Notes: generated by a model not told the origin, from the letters alone. 64,000 nt of DNA from Protaetiibacter intestinalis (GCF_003627075.1 NZ_CP032630.1:2294001-2358000), one strand, 5' to 3'. Counted from the first letter of the stretch, positions 42,993-51,432 are shown. Made by a program: numbers and translations.

Positions 42993-44432
42993 ATGCGATT
43001 CACGGGACAGGTTCCGGCCCACGATCTGACCTACTCCGACGTGTTCCTCGTGCCCAGCCGCTCGGGGGTGACGAGCCGGCTCTCGGTCGATCTGGCGCCC
43101 ACCGACGGCACCGGTGCGACCATCCCGATCGTGTCCGCGAACATGAACTCCGTCACCGGCCCGCGCCTCGCGGCGACCCTCGCGCGGCGCGGCGGACTGG
43201 GGGTGCTGCCGCAGGACCTGCCGCTGCAGGAGCTGGATGCGGCGATCCGCTGGGTGAAGGCGCAGCCGGTCGGCTGGGACGCCCCCGTCGAGCTGCCCGC
43301 GCACACGACCGTGCTCGAGGCGCGGCGCGTGGTGCCGGCGATCTCGGCGGGCGTCATCGTGCTGCGCGCCGAGGACGGCTCCGAGGCCGGATCGGTGCCC
43401 GCCGCGCGGCTCGGCACGGCCCTCCCGGATGCGCGACTCGGCGACCTCGTGCACGGCACCGTGGCCTCCCTCGACGCCGACGACCTGACCGGACCGCGCG
43501 CCGCCTTCGACCTGCTCGTCGAGGCCGGCCTCGACGTCGCGCTCGTGCGGCACCACGGCCACCTCGTCGGCGCGGTCACGCGCCGCAGCGCGCTGCGGTC
43601 GACGCTCTACGCACCCGCGCTCGACGCCGACGGACGTCTGCGGGTGGCCGCGGCCGTCGGCATCAACGGCGACGTTGCGTCGAAGGCGCGCGCGCTCGCC
43701 GACGCGGGGGTCGACGTGCTCGTCGTCGACACCGCCCACGGACACCAGGAGGGCATGCTCGCGGCGCTGCGCACCGTCGCCGGGCTCGGCCTCGGCATCC
43801 CGATCGCGGCGGGCAACGTCGTCACCGCCGAGGGCGTGCGTGACCTCGTCGAGGCGGGGGCGGACATCCTCAAGGTCGGTGTCGGCCCGGGCGCCATGTG
43901 CACGACGCGCATGATGACCGCCGTCGGGCGGCCGCAGTTCTCGGCCGTGCTCGAGACCGCCGAGGCGGCTCGCGCGCTCGGCGCCCACGTGTGGGCGGAC
44001 GGCGGCGTGCGCTACCCGCGCGATGTCGCGCTCGCGCTCGCCGCGGGGGCGGCATCCGTCATGGTCGGCTCGTGGTTCGCCGGCACCATCGAGGCGCCCG
44101 GCCTGCTCGAGACGGATGCGCAGGGCAAGCTCTACAAGGAGAGCTGGGGCATGGCCTCCACGAAGGCCGTGCAGGAGCGCTTCGGGCGGCTCGACCCCTA
44201 CGAACTGGCGCGCAAGGAGCTGTTCGCGGAGGGCATCTCGAGCTCGAAGATCTACCTCGACCCGCTGCGCCCCTCGCTCGAGGACCTGCTCGACATGATC
44301 ACCTCGGGTGTGCGCAGCTCCTTCACCTACGCGGGCGCGGCATCCCTCGCCGAGTTCCACGAGCGCGCCGTCGTCGGCTTCCAGTCGGCCGCCGGCTACG
44401 AGGAGGGCAAGGCCCTCCCCGTCTCGTGGTGA
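42993..44432 (+). CDS. guaB1: GuaB1-family IMPDH-like protein, probable GMP reductase
   Basis: This 479-residue TIM-barrel protein has a CBS-domain pair inserted at about residues 95-205 and the catalytic loop GVGPGAMCTTR near residue 290-300 (IMP dehydrogenases read GSICTTR). In mycobacteria the GuaB1 paralogue of this type has been shown to be a GMP reductase that recycles GMP to IMP, so that role is preferred over IMP dehydrogenase. It is divergent from kgd, alone, and followed after 8 bases by an inverted repeat. Confidence 0.88.
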   Translation: MRFTGQVPAHDLTYSDVFLVPSRSGVTSRLSVDLAPTDGTGATIPIVSANMNSVTGPRLAATLARRGGLGVLPQDLPLQELDAAIRWVKAQPVGWDAPVELPAHTTVLEARRVVPAISAGVIVLRAEDGSEAGSVPAARLGTALPDARLGDLVHGTVASLDADDLTGPRAAFDLLVEAGLDVALVRHHGHLVGAVTRRSALRSTLYAPALDADGRLRVAAAVGINGDVASKARALADAGVDVLVVDTAHGHQEGMLAALRTVAGLGLGIPIAAGNVVTAEGVRDLVEAGADILKVGVGPGAMCTTRMMTAVGRPQFSAVLETAEAARALGAHVWADGGVRYPRDVALALAAGAASVMVGSWFAGTIEAPGLLETDAQGKLYKESWGMASTKAVQERFGRLDPYELARKELFAEGISSSKIYLDPLRPSLEDLLDMITSGVRSSFTYAGAASLAEFHERAVVGFQSAAGYEEGKALPVSW

Positions 44433-44463
44433 CGGTCTTCTTGTCAAACGCTGCAGCGCTTGG

Positions 44464-45522
44464 TCACCCGCGGTAGGGATGTGTAGCGCCACTTGCCGAA
44501 GACTGGCGCGCGTCGCTCGGCCGGAGGCGCGCGGCCGCGAGCGCCACGTCAGGGGATGACCAGCTCGTGAAGCGTGGACGGGGCAGCCTGGTCGGAAGAC
44601 CCGCTGCGCGCAGGATGTCGTAGAACTTCGCGGGAGAGTACAACTCGGCAGGTTCCCAGTGGGTGATGCCGTCGACCTCGGGCAGGGCGAGCAGCTCACG
44701 GTCGCGCTGCTTCTCGCGACGGAACACCTCATCGGGGGAGCGGCCGCGAAGGAGGGCCGGATCGGTGTACTTCGCCCGCCCGTCGCTCTCGCCCACCCGT
44801 CCGAAGGCTCCCCACCACAGGTCCACGCGCCGTCGCCCGCTTGCGGTCGCGAACTCCTTCTGCGGTTCGGGCGGAGGAAACCCGAGAACCGTCGCCCCCA
44901 CGCGCGAGACCGTCTCGGGGGGAGCTTCGGCCCGGCGGTCGGCGAAGGCGAGTGCCGCGCGTGCCCGCGCAACGCCGCGGCCCCGACCCGCCGCGCGGAC
45001 GATCTTGGAGATCTCGTCGAGGGTCGTCAGCGGCGCGCGACCGAACGCGGTGCCGAGAGCCGAATCCGCGGCGACCACCGCATCCATGAACGGCAGCATG
45101 CGGGCGAGATCCACCACGGTTTGGGCGGGGGAGGTCACGAGGATGCCGTCGAGCTCGACCACGTCGCGGTCGTCGTAGCCGATCGCATGACGGCGGAGTC
45201 GTCCGCTCGATCGGCCGCCGGAGGATCGGGGAACGAGCACATCGACGCGCGTCGGCCACGTGCCGAGGATGCGGATCCCCCAGAGCGCGGCGGCGGCGAG
45301 GTGCGAGTACACCTGCGGCTCGGCGACCCTCTCGGACGTGCGCAGCACCAGTTCTCGGTGCCGCTCGTGGGGTTCCGCGGTCGTCCATTCCTCGGGGAGC
45401 GCGTACTCGCCGGGGCGGACGCGATGGAGTTGCTTGAGGCGGATGAGCGCGGCGACCTGACGGTCCGTGAAGCCCTGGTCGAGCGCTTCGGGGCGGGTGA
45501 TGCGGTGGAGTCGTGTGTTCAT
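44464..45522 (-). CDS. AbiEi-like winged-helix protein with a possible PD-(D/E)XK nuclease domain
   Basis: This 352-residue protein has an N-terminal AbiEi-antitoxin-like region (RITRPEALDQGFTDRQVAALI, LHRVRPGEYALP, then VYSHLAAAALWGI), a middle region with TSPAQTVVDLARML, and a C-terminal part where VDLWW (Asp234), VGESDGRAKY (Glu245, Asp247, Lys251) and EKQRDREL resemble a DUF559/Vsr-like endonuclease core. No AbiEii toxin gene is adjacent, so it is solitary. Its stop is one base from the left inverted repeat and its start 146 bases from the right one. Function unknown; DNA binding and perhaps cleavage of the flanking palindrome is a hypothesis. Confidence 0.75.
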   Translation of the reverse strand: MNTRLHRITRPEALDQGFTDRQVAALIRLKQLHRVRPGEYALPEEWTTAEPHERHRELVLRTSERVAEPQVYSHLAAAALWGIRILGTWPTRVDVLVPRSSGGRSSGRLRRHAIGYDDRDVVELDGILVTSPAQTVVDLARMLPFMDAVVAADSALGTAFGRAPLTTLDEISKIVRAAGRGRGVARARAALAFADRRAEAPPETVSRVGATVLGFPPPEPQKEFATASGRRRVDLWWGAFGRVGESDGRAKYTDPALLRGRSPDEVFRREKQRDRELLALPEVDGITHWEPAELYSPAKFYDILRAAGLPTRLPRPRFTSWSSPDVALAAARLRPSDARQSSASGATHPYRG

Positions 45523-45668
45523 CGCTGTAGCGTCACGCGCACGCCGAGGCCGGCGGAGGGCGGATGCCGCCATCCGTGGATACGCGACCCTGAGTCCGGG
45601 TTGGGGAGGAGGGCACGTCGCGCGCCATCTCTTGACGCCGCGCGGCGGCATTGTCTGGCGCGCGAGGG
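45523..45668. other. Upstream region of the AbiEi-like gene inside the repeat unit
   Basis: No gene is seen here. It holds short palindromes (GCGGATG-CCG-CCATCCG; GACGCCGCGCGGCG) and the inner-core remnant of the hairpin family next to the right arm. Confidence 0.5.
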
Positions 45669-45741
45669 CAAGCGCTGCAGCGTTTGACAACAACGGTCGG
45701 GGCTTCGGGCGATCGCCCAGGCGCGGGGGCGGGCGGGCCGC

Positions 45742-45747
45742 TAGGCT
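45742..45747 (+). promoter_or_regulatory. -10 box of the CorC operon
   Basis: TAGGCT lies 8 bases before the ATG at 45756, which starts a 26-codon frame, not the CorC gene itself. Confidence 0.4.
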
Positions 45748-45755
45748 GGCCGATC

Positions 45756-45836
45756 ATGGGTGACCCTCCGTCTTCGACGTCAGAGCCAGACCACAATCCC
45801 ACGCCGGTGGCCGCCGCAGGGGGTGATGCGCGATGA
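45756..45836 (+). CDS. Possible 26-residue leader peptide
   Basis: The ATG follows a -10 box at leaderless distance, and the frame (MGDPPSSTSEPDHNPTPVAA..., 26 residues, Pro/Ser/Thr-rich) ends in an ATGA overlap with the CorC-like gene. It may serve to couple translation of a leaderless mRNA to that gene. No homology is claimed; it could be chance. Confidence 0.35.
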   Translation: MGDPPSSTSEPDHNPTPVAAAGGDAR

Positions 45837-47155
45837 CCACCGAATGGTGGATGTTCATCGCGGGCCTCGTCCTCACGGTCGGCACCGGCTTCTTCGTCGC
45901 GAGCGAGTTCGCGCTCGTCAACCTCGACCGGCACGAGCTCGAGGACCGCCAGTCCAAGGGCGAGACGATGCTCGGCCCCACGATCGGGGCGCTCAAGGTC
46001 ACCTCGACCCACCTCTCCTCCGCGCAGCTCGGCATCACCCTCACGACCCTGCTCGCCGGCTTCACCCTCGAACCCGCGTTCAGCGGATGGCTGCGCCCCC
46101 TGTTCGACGCCTGGGGCCTCGGGGCGGCCACCTCGCGCGTCGTCGCGACCATCGTCGCGGTGTCGGTCGCCACGCTGCTGTCGATGATCATCGGCGAACT
46201 CGTGCCGAAGAACTTCGCGATGGCGCTGCCGCGTCAGACGGCGAAGGTCGTCATCCCCTTCCAGGTGGTGTTCACCGCCGTCTTCCGGCCGTTCGTCGCC
46301 CTGCTCAACGGCACCGCCAACGCCGTGCTCCGCGGCATCGGCATCGAGCCGAAGGAGGAGCTGAGCTCGGCCCGCACCGCCGACGAGCTGAAGAGCCTCG
46401 TGCGCCGTTCCGCGAGCGAGGGCGCCCTCGACCGCGACACCGCGACCCTGCTCGCGCGCACCCTCGCCTTCTCCGAGCACACCGCGGCCGACGTCATGAC
46501 GCCGCGCCCGCGGCTCGCATCCGTCGAACGCACCGACACCGCCGAGACGGTGGTCGAGCTCGCCCGCCGCACCGGCTACTCGCGCTTCCCCGTCGTCGAG
46601 GACGACGTCGACGACATCGTCGGCGTCGTGCACGTCAAGCAGGCGGTCGCCGTGCCGCGCGATCGGCGCGCATCCGTTCCCGTCTCCGCGCTGCAGACCG
46701 AGGCGCTGCGGGTGCCCGAGACGATGAGACTGGATGTGCTGCTCGGCGAACTGCGCGCGCGCAGCTACCAGCTCGCCGTCGTCGTCGACGAATACGGCGG
46801 CACCGCGGGCGTCGCCACCCTCGAAGACCTCGTCGAGGAGCTCGTCGGCGAGGTCTCCGACGAGCACGACCGCTCGCTCGCCGGCGTCGTGCGCAGTCGC
46901 GACTGGCTCACCTTCCCCGGCGCGCTCCGGCCCGACGAACTGCTCGAGCGCGCGGGTGTGACCGTGCCCGACGACGGCCCCTACGAGACCGTCGCCGGCT
47001 GGATCATGAGCGAGCTCGGTCGCATCCCCGCCGCCGGCGACACCGTCGACATCGACGCCGGCACCTTCCGCGTCGAACGGATGGACGGCCGCCGCATCGA
47101 CCGGCTGCGGTTCACGCCGCGCCCCGTCGAGACCGACGAGGGGGCCGAGGCATGA
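45833..47155 (+). CDS. CNNM/CBS/CorC-domain membrane protein
   Basis: This 440-residue protein has an N-terminal CNNM domain with about four transmembrane segments (residues 1-190, VASEFALVNLDRHELE and GELVPKNFAMALP), a CBS pair (about 205-325, with VMTPRPRLASVE) and a C-terminal CorC_HlyC domain. Relatives export or regulate Mg or Co; older names (hemolysin) are misleading. Overlaps the next paralogue by ATGA. Confidence 0.88.
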   Translation: MTTEWWMFIAGLVLTVGTGFFVASEFALVNLDRHELEDRQSKGETMLGPTIGALKVTSTHLSSAQLGITLTTLLAGFTLEPAFSGWLRPLFDAWGLGAATSRVVATIVAVSVATLLSMIIGELVPKNFAMALPRQTAKVVIPFQVVFTAVFRPFVALLNGTANAVLRGIGIEPKEELSSARTADELKSLVRRSASEGALDRDTATLLARTLAFSEHTAADVMTPRPRLASVERTDTAETVVELARRTGYSRFPVVEDDVDDIVGVVHVKQAVAVPRDRRASVPVSALQTEALRVPETMRLDVLLGELRARSYQLAVVVDEYGGTAGVATLEDLVEELVGEVSDEHDRSLAGVVRSRDWLTFPGALRPDELLERAGVTVPDDGPYETVAGWIMSELGRIPAAGDTVDIDAGTFRVERMDGRRIDRLRFTPRPVETDEGAEA

Positions 47156-48201
47156 GCGGCTCCGACTGGTGGGGCATCGCGTGGCTGTTCATCCTGCTCG
47201 CGGTGAACGCCTTCTTCGTCGGCGCCGAGTTCGCCGTCATCTCCGCGCGCCGCTCCCAGATCGAGCCGCGGGCGGAGGCCGGATCGCGCGCCGCCCGCAC
47301 CGCGCTCTGGGCCATGGAGCACGCGACCCTCATGCTCGCGACGAGCCAGCTCGGCATCACCGTCTGCTCGCTGCTCATCCTCAACGTCTCCGAGCCGGCC
47401 ATCCACCACCTGCTCGAGGTGCCGTTCGGGCTCACCGGATGGCCCGAGGAGGTCATCGGCACGGTCTCGTTCATCGTCACCCTCGTGCTCGTGTCGTTCC
47501 TGCACGTGGTGTTCGGCGAGATGGTGCCGAAGAACATCTCCTTCTCGGTGCCCGACCGCTCCGTGCTGCTGCTCGCCACCCCGCTGGTCGCCGTCGCCAC
47601 CGTGTTCCGCCCCATCATCCGGGCCCTCAACGCGACCGCCAACGGTGTGCTGCTGCTGTTCCGGGTGCAGCCGAAGAACGAGGCCACGAGCGCCTTCACG
47701 GTCGAGGAGGTCGAGCTCATCGTGCGCACCTCCACGCGCGAGGGCGTGCTCACCGACACCACCGGCACCCTCAGCAATGCCTTCGAGTTCACGACCAAGA
47801 AGGTGAAGGATGTCGCGGTCGGCATGGACGAGCTCGTCACCCTGCCCGAGGACGCCGCCCCCGCGGACGTCGACCGCGCGGTCGCCCAGCACGGCTTCAG
47901 CCGCTACGTGCTCGTCGACGAGGCCGGCGAGCCGACCGGGTACGTGCACCTGAAGGACGTCATCGACCTCGACGACGACGAGTACACCGAGCCGGTGCCG
48001 CCCAAGCGCATCCGCCAGCTCATCTCGCTCTATCGCGGGATGGAGCTCGAGGACGCCCTCGCGACCCTCCGCCGCGCCGGCAGCCACGTGGCGCGCGTGT
48101 TCGACCAGAACGGAGCCACCCGCGGCGTGCTCTTCCTCGAGGACATCATCGAGGAGCTCGTCGGAGAGGTGCAGGACGCGACCCGTCGCAACCCGGGCTG
48201 A
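47152..48201 (+). CDS. CNNM/CBS-domain membrane protein (paralogue)
   Basis: This 349-residue paralogue of the upstream gene has the same CNNM membrane domain (GAEFAVISARRSQIEP, GEMVPKNISFSVPD) and a CBS pair with FLEDIIEELVGEVQD, but stops before the C-terminal CorC_HlyC domain. The tandem full-length/short arrangement is common in actinobacteria and suggests a heteromeric transporter or regulator of divalent cations. ATG overlaps the upstream stop. Confidence 0.87.
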   Translation: MSGSDWWGIAWLFILLAVNAFFVGAEFAVISARRSQIEPRAEAGSRAARTALWAMEHATLMLATSQLGITVCSLLILNVSEPAIHHLLEVPFGLTGWPEEVIGTVSFIVTLVLVSFLHVVFGEMVPKNISFSVPDRSVLLLATPLVAVATVFRPIIRALNATANGVLLLFRVQPKNEATSAFTVEEVELIVRTSTREGVLTDTTGTLSNAFEFTTKKVKDVAVGMDELVTLPEDAAPADVDRAVAQHGFSRYVLVDEAGEPTGYVHLKDVIDLDDDEYTEPVPPKRIRQLISLYRGMELEDALATLRRAGSHVARVFDQNGATRGVLFLEDIIEELVGEVQDATRRNPG

Positions 48202-48361
48202 ACCGCCCGCTTCCCCCGGCCCGCATCCGCCTCTGGCAGGCGGGGACGCGGCCTGGAAGCTCATGCCCTCTATGCGCGCAGTCGTAGCTGACCGTCAGAT
48301 AGTCGAGGGGGCTCCTTCACGGGTGGACCCGTCTCGCAACCGCCGTCGGAGGCTGCCCCTA

Positions 48362-48428
48362 CTTTCGGGTAGTGCGTTCATAGGCGGATGCTGAGACACT
48401 CGCTGTGGATCCGCGCGCTACCCGAAAG
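48362..48428 (+). promoter_or_regulatory. Spaced inverted repeat upstream of the GTPase gene
   Basis: CTTTCGGGTAG (48362-48372) and CTACCCGAAAG (48418-48428) are perfect 11-base arms 45 bases apart; with one mismatch the match extends to 15. The right arm ends 8 bases before the ATG. Possible paired operator half-sites for a looping regulator, or an element boundary. Confidence 0.55.
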
Positions 48429-48436
48429 GCGTCACC

Positions 48437-49579
48437 ATGTCATCCGAGCCCACCGAACCGATTGACACCTGGTTCGAGACCCAGTTCCGGGAAAAGTACC
48501 AGGAGCACGCTGACAAGCTCGGCCGATTCAACCTCGCGATCTTCGGAAAGACAGGTGTCGGCAAGTCGACGCTCATCAATGCTGTCTTCGGCGAGGATGT
48601 CGCGGCGACGGGCATTGGGCGACCTGTCACTATGGACAGCCATCTTTACCTCAGCAGCGCGGACTTCCTCGGCATCTATGACACCCGTGGCGTCGAGATT
48701 GGTGACGACTCCGACACCATCATCAAAGCTCTCGAGGAACTGATTCACGAGAACCGCAAGAAGCCGCTGTCCGACCAGATTCACGCGGCTTGGTACTGCG
48801 TGCGTGCGATGGATCGCCGCTTCGAGCCGACCGAAGCGGAGTTCATTCGGCGTCTTGGCGAGCTGGATCTCCCCGTCATCGTGGTGCTGACACAAGTCCC
48901 CGCGCGCGACGGTCAGCGGCATGCGCACGCCATTGCGATGGCCGACGAGATCGCGAAGGAGAACCTCCCGATCGAGGGAGAGCCGATAATGCTGATGGCC
49001 ATGGCCGACGAGTTCACGGGCCAGACCCAGCACGGCCTCGAGGAACTTCTCGATGCCACGTTTCGCGTCGTTCCGGAGGCGGTTCGAGACGCGTTGATCG
49101 CGGCACAGAAGATCGACTTGGCGCGCAAGCGTACCAAGGCGACGACAGCGATCGGCGCCGCTATTGGGACGGCTGGCGGTATCGGCGGAATTCCCATCCC
49201 CTTCTCTGACGCGTTGCTCCTCGCACCACTGCAAGTGGGCCTCATCGCGTCTATCTCGGCGATCTACGGAATCAAGCCGGACAAAGCGGCCATGGCGGCG
49301 ACCTTGATGCCTGTCATCGCGACTAACGCGGGCAAGGCCGCCGTCGTCGGACTACTCAAGCTCATCCCTGTCGGCGGCTCTATCGTGGGCGGCATCATCA
49401 GTGGTGTCACGGCAGGCGCCATCACGGGAGCGATCGGGTACGCCTGGGCGGCAGTGTGCGAGCGCCTTGTCGAAGGTGGTGACGAGGCGCTCGACGGCGA
49501 CGCTCTGGGCGCGTTGTTCAATGCGGAGTTTCTGTCTCAGTTCACCAAACTGATGCCCGCGAAAACCACAGCGAAGTGA
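48437..49579 (+). CDS. GTPase with C-terminal membrane-type (DUF697-like) domain
   Basis: This 380-residue protein has a dynamin/Era-type G domain (about residues 30-225): G1 FGKTGVGKST at 36-45, G3 DTRG, and a T-Q (VVLTQVPARD) in place of the usual NKxD at G4. The C-terminal half is Gly/Ala-rich and hydrophobic (AAIGTAGGIGGIPIPFSDALLLAPLQ, VGGSIVGGIISGVTAGAITGAIGYAW), like DUF697 proteins that dip into membranes. Codon and base use is less GC-biased than the neighbours, suggesting acquisition. Paired with the next gene, 7 bases away. Confidence 0.8.
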   Translation: MSSEPTEPIDTWFETQFREKYQEHADKLGRFNLAIFGKTGVGKSTLINAVFGEDVAATGIGRPVTMDSHLYLSSADFLGIYDTRGVEIGDDSDTIIKALEELIHENRKKPLSDQIHAAWYCVRAMDRRFEPTEAEFIRRLGELDLPVIVVLTQVPARDGQRHAHAIAMADEIAKENLPIEGEPIMLMAMADEFTGQTQHGLEELLDATFRVVPEAVRDALIAAQKIDLARKRTKATTAIGAAIGTAGGIGGIPIPFSDALLLAPLQVGLIASISAIYGIKPDKAAMAATLMPVIATNAGKAAVVGLLKLIPVGGSIVGGIISGVTAGAITGAIGYAWAAVCERLVEGGDEALDGDALGALFNAEFLSQFTKLMPAKTTAK

Positions 49580-49586
49580 GAAAAAG

Positions 49587-50267
49587 TTGAGCGAATACGG
49601 TCCTTCCGCGAGTGGGTGGTATCCAGATCCAGTCACGGGCGGCGCGAGGTACTGGGACGGCTCGCGCTGGACGGGTGACGCCAGGCCGCGGCGTAGGCCG
49701 TTCGCTGCGGCCTCGCACGAGACCACGTGGGCGACCGTCGTCACTGGCACGGGCGGAGGGTTCAGTCTGTTGATGATCCTCGGGTTCGCCGAGTCGCAGA
49801 ACGCCATCTATCTAGTCCTGGGGATCGTCGTGCTGTTGGTCGCGGGGGCGGCCTGCGTTTATTTCCTTCGCGGTCAAGGTCCGACCACACAAGAGGTCGA
49901 GACTCGCCTCGCAGAGGAGCGCAAGGTGGCGGCGGCGAAGAGGCGAAGGGCGAACGCGTGGGGGATCGTGGCGGGCATCGAGCGGGTGATTCGACCTCGA
50001 TCGACAGCGACTAATGCGGAGTCTGCTGCCGCCGCACAGATCGACGCGCTCTCCGATCCGGCAACCGCGCAGGCGATCCAGAACCTGCAGAAGCTGCTCT
50101 ACACGCGGGCAATCACGGATGCAGAGTTCGAGGCCGCGAAGAACAAGATCGTGGGGCGAGTGGATGACCAGTACTCGCAGATCCTGAAGCTCGCCGAGTT
50201 GCACGAGGCCGGCATCTTGGGCGATGTCGAGTTTGCGGCGGCCAAGTCGCGCGTGCTCGGCCTGTAG
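49587..50267 (+). CDS. DUF2510 membrane protein with two SHOCT-like motifs
   Basis: This 226-residue protein has an N-terminal DUF2510 tryptophan motif (GWYPDPVTGGARYWDGSRWT at residues 9-28), two transmembrane helices (about 45-95), a basic cytoplasmic segment and two SHOCT-like repeats at the C-terminus (LLYTRAITDAEFEAAKNKI; LAELHEAGILGDVEFAAAKSRVL). SHOCT motifs are thought to mediate oligomerisation. The start is TTG with a poor ribosome site (GAGAAAAAG). It probably works with the upstream GTPase at the membrane; role unknown. Confidence 0.75.
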   Translation: MSEYGPSASGWYPDPVTGGARYWDGSRWTGDARPRRRPFAAASHETTWATVVTGTGGGFSLLMILGFAESQNAIYLVLGIVVLLVAGAACVYFLRGQGPTTQEVETRLAEERKVAAAKRRRANAWGIVAGIERVIRPRSTATNAESAAAAQIDALSDPATAQAIQNLQKLLYTRAITDAEFEAAKNKIVGRVDDQYSQILKLAELHEAGILGDVEFAAAKSRVLGL

Positions 50268-50270
50268 CCT

Positions 50271-50339
50271 CGCACGTCAGGACGGAGCTCGGACTTGAAG
50301 TTCCTCTACCCGGCTTGGGGAACCCTCTCCTGAGTTGCG
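50271..50339 (-). repeat. Degenerate hairpin of the CAACTCAGGAG family
   Basis: One arm (CGCAACTCAGGAGA on the minus strand) is intact; the other (CGCACGTCAGGACGGAG on the plus strand) carries mismatches. Total length 69 bases equals the copy at 6841. It lies 3 bases after the SHOCT protein stop. Confidence 0.6.
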
Positions 50340-50352
50340 AGACTGCCCGTCC

Positions 50353-51432
50353 TCAACGCCAGCGAGCGCGGAGGTACTGCGGCGGCCAGTAGGGGAGGTC
50401 GACGCCCAGCTCGTGGGCGGCGCGGAGCGGGAAGTGCGGGTCGCGCAGCAGCTCGCGGCCGAGCAGCACGGCATCCGCTCGGCCCTCGCGGATGACGGCA
50501 TCCGCCTGGGCGGGGGTCGTGATGAGGCCCACCGCGGCGACCGGCACCTCGGCGTCCTCGCCGACCGACTCGGCCAGGTGCACCTGGTAGCCCGGGCCGA
50601 GGGGGATGCGGGCGCCGGCGACGAGGCCGCCCGAGGAGATGTCGAACAGGTCGGCGCCGGCCTCGCGTGCCCAGGCGGCGACCGTGGCGGTCTGCTCGGG
50701 ATCCCAGCCGTCCTCCACCCAGTCGGTGGCGGAGAAGCGCACGAGCACGGGCAGCTCCGGGCCGACCGCCTCGCGCACCGCGCGCACCACCTCGAGCAGC
50801 AGGCGGGCGCGGTGCTCGAGCGGACCGCCGTAGGCGTCGTCGCGCCGGTTCGAGAGCGGGGAGAGGAACTGGTGCAGCAGGTAGCCGTGGGCGGCGTGCA
50901 CCTCGACGAGGCCGAAACCGGCGCGCACGGCGCGGACCGCGGCATCCGCGAAGGCCCGCACGACGTCCGGCAGCTCGGCGAGCTCGAGCGCGCGCGGCTC
51001 CGCGTAGCCCTCGAAGGCGATCGCCGACGGGGCGAGAGTCTGCCAGCCGCCCTCGTCGAACGGCACCGAGCCGTCCCGCTCATCGCCCCACACCGAGAAC
51101 GTCGAGGCCTTGCGGCCGGCGTGCGCGAGCTGGATGCCGGGGATCGCGCCCTGGCCGCGCACGAAGTCCGCGATCCGCGACCAGGCGGCCTCCTGCGCCT
51201 CGTTCCACAGTCCGGTGTCCTCGGGCGAGATGCGGCCCTCCGGCGCGACGGCGGTGGCCTCGGCGATCACGAGCCCTGAGCCGCCGCGGGCGAGCGAGCC
51301 GAGGTGCACGAGGTGCCAGTCGGTCGGCACGCCGTCGCGCGCCGGCACCGAGTACTGGCACATCGGCGCGACCCACAGCCGGTTGCGGAAGGTCGTTCCG
51401 CGCAGGGTGAGCGGGTCGAACAGGCCGGGCAT
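50353..51432 (-). CDS. Old yellow enzyme-type NADH:flavin oxidoreductase (YqjM class)
   Basis: This 359-residue FMN TIM-barrel enzyme reduces activated C=C bonds using NAD(P)H. It has the YqjM-class start RNRLWVAPMCQYS (Cys near residue 25), the HxxH substrate-binding pair in the VHAAHGYLLHQFLSP region, and the FMN-binding ISSGG and GRELLRDPHFP segments. ATG overlaps the stop of the HAD gene (TGATG), so the two are coupled. The physiological substrate is unknown. Confidence 0.9.
   Translation of the reverse strand: MPGLFDPLTLRGTTFRNRLWVAPMCQYSVPARDGVPTDWHLVHLGSLARGGSGLVIAEATAVAPEGRISPEDTGLWNEAQEAAWSRIADFVRGQGAIPGIQLAHAGRKASTFSVWGDERDGSVPFDEGGWQTLAPSAIAFEGYAEPRALELAELPDVVRAFADAAVRAVRAGFGLVEVHAAHGYLLHQFLSPLSNRRDDAYGGPLEHRARLLLEVVRAVREAVGPELPVLVRFSATDWVEDGWDPEQTATVAAWAREAGADLFDISSGGLVAGARIPLGPGYQVHLAESVGEDAEVPVAAVGLITTPAQADAVIREGRADAVLLGRELLRDPHFPLRAAHELGVDLPYWPPQYLRARWR

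Larger units (their letters stand above)
44441..45690. mobile_element. 1250-bp unit bounded by perfect 22-base inverted repeats
   Basis: The left end (44441-44462, TTGTCAAACGCTGCAGCG...) and right end (45669-45690) are exact reverse complements over 22 bases and are the same sequence as the arms of the 74-76-base hairpins at 18225, 31031 and 52911. Here the arms are 1.2 kb apart and enclose one gene (AbiEi/nuclease-like). The right end also keeps an inner-palindrome region (GCGCGGCGGCATTGTCTGGCGCGC), so the gene lies between the left arm and the core. No target-site duplication is apparent. Mobility is inferred. Confidence 0.6.

Noticed and set aside
42993-44432. Canonical IMP dehydrogenase (guaB)
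   Set aside because: The catalytic loop reads GAMCTTR and the protein matches the GuaB1 type associated with GMP reductase activity.
44464-45522. Type IV toxin-antitoxin system
   Set aside because: Only the AbiEi-like N-terminal region is present; no AbiEii nucleotidyltransferase toxin gene is adjacent.
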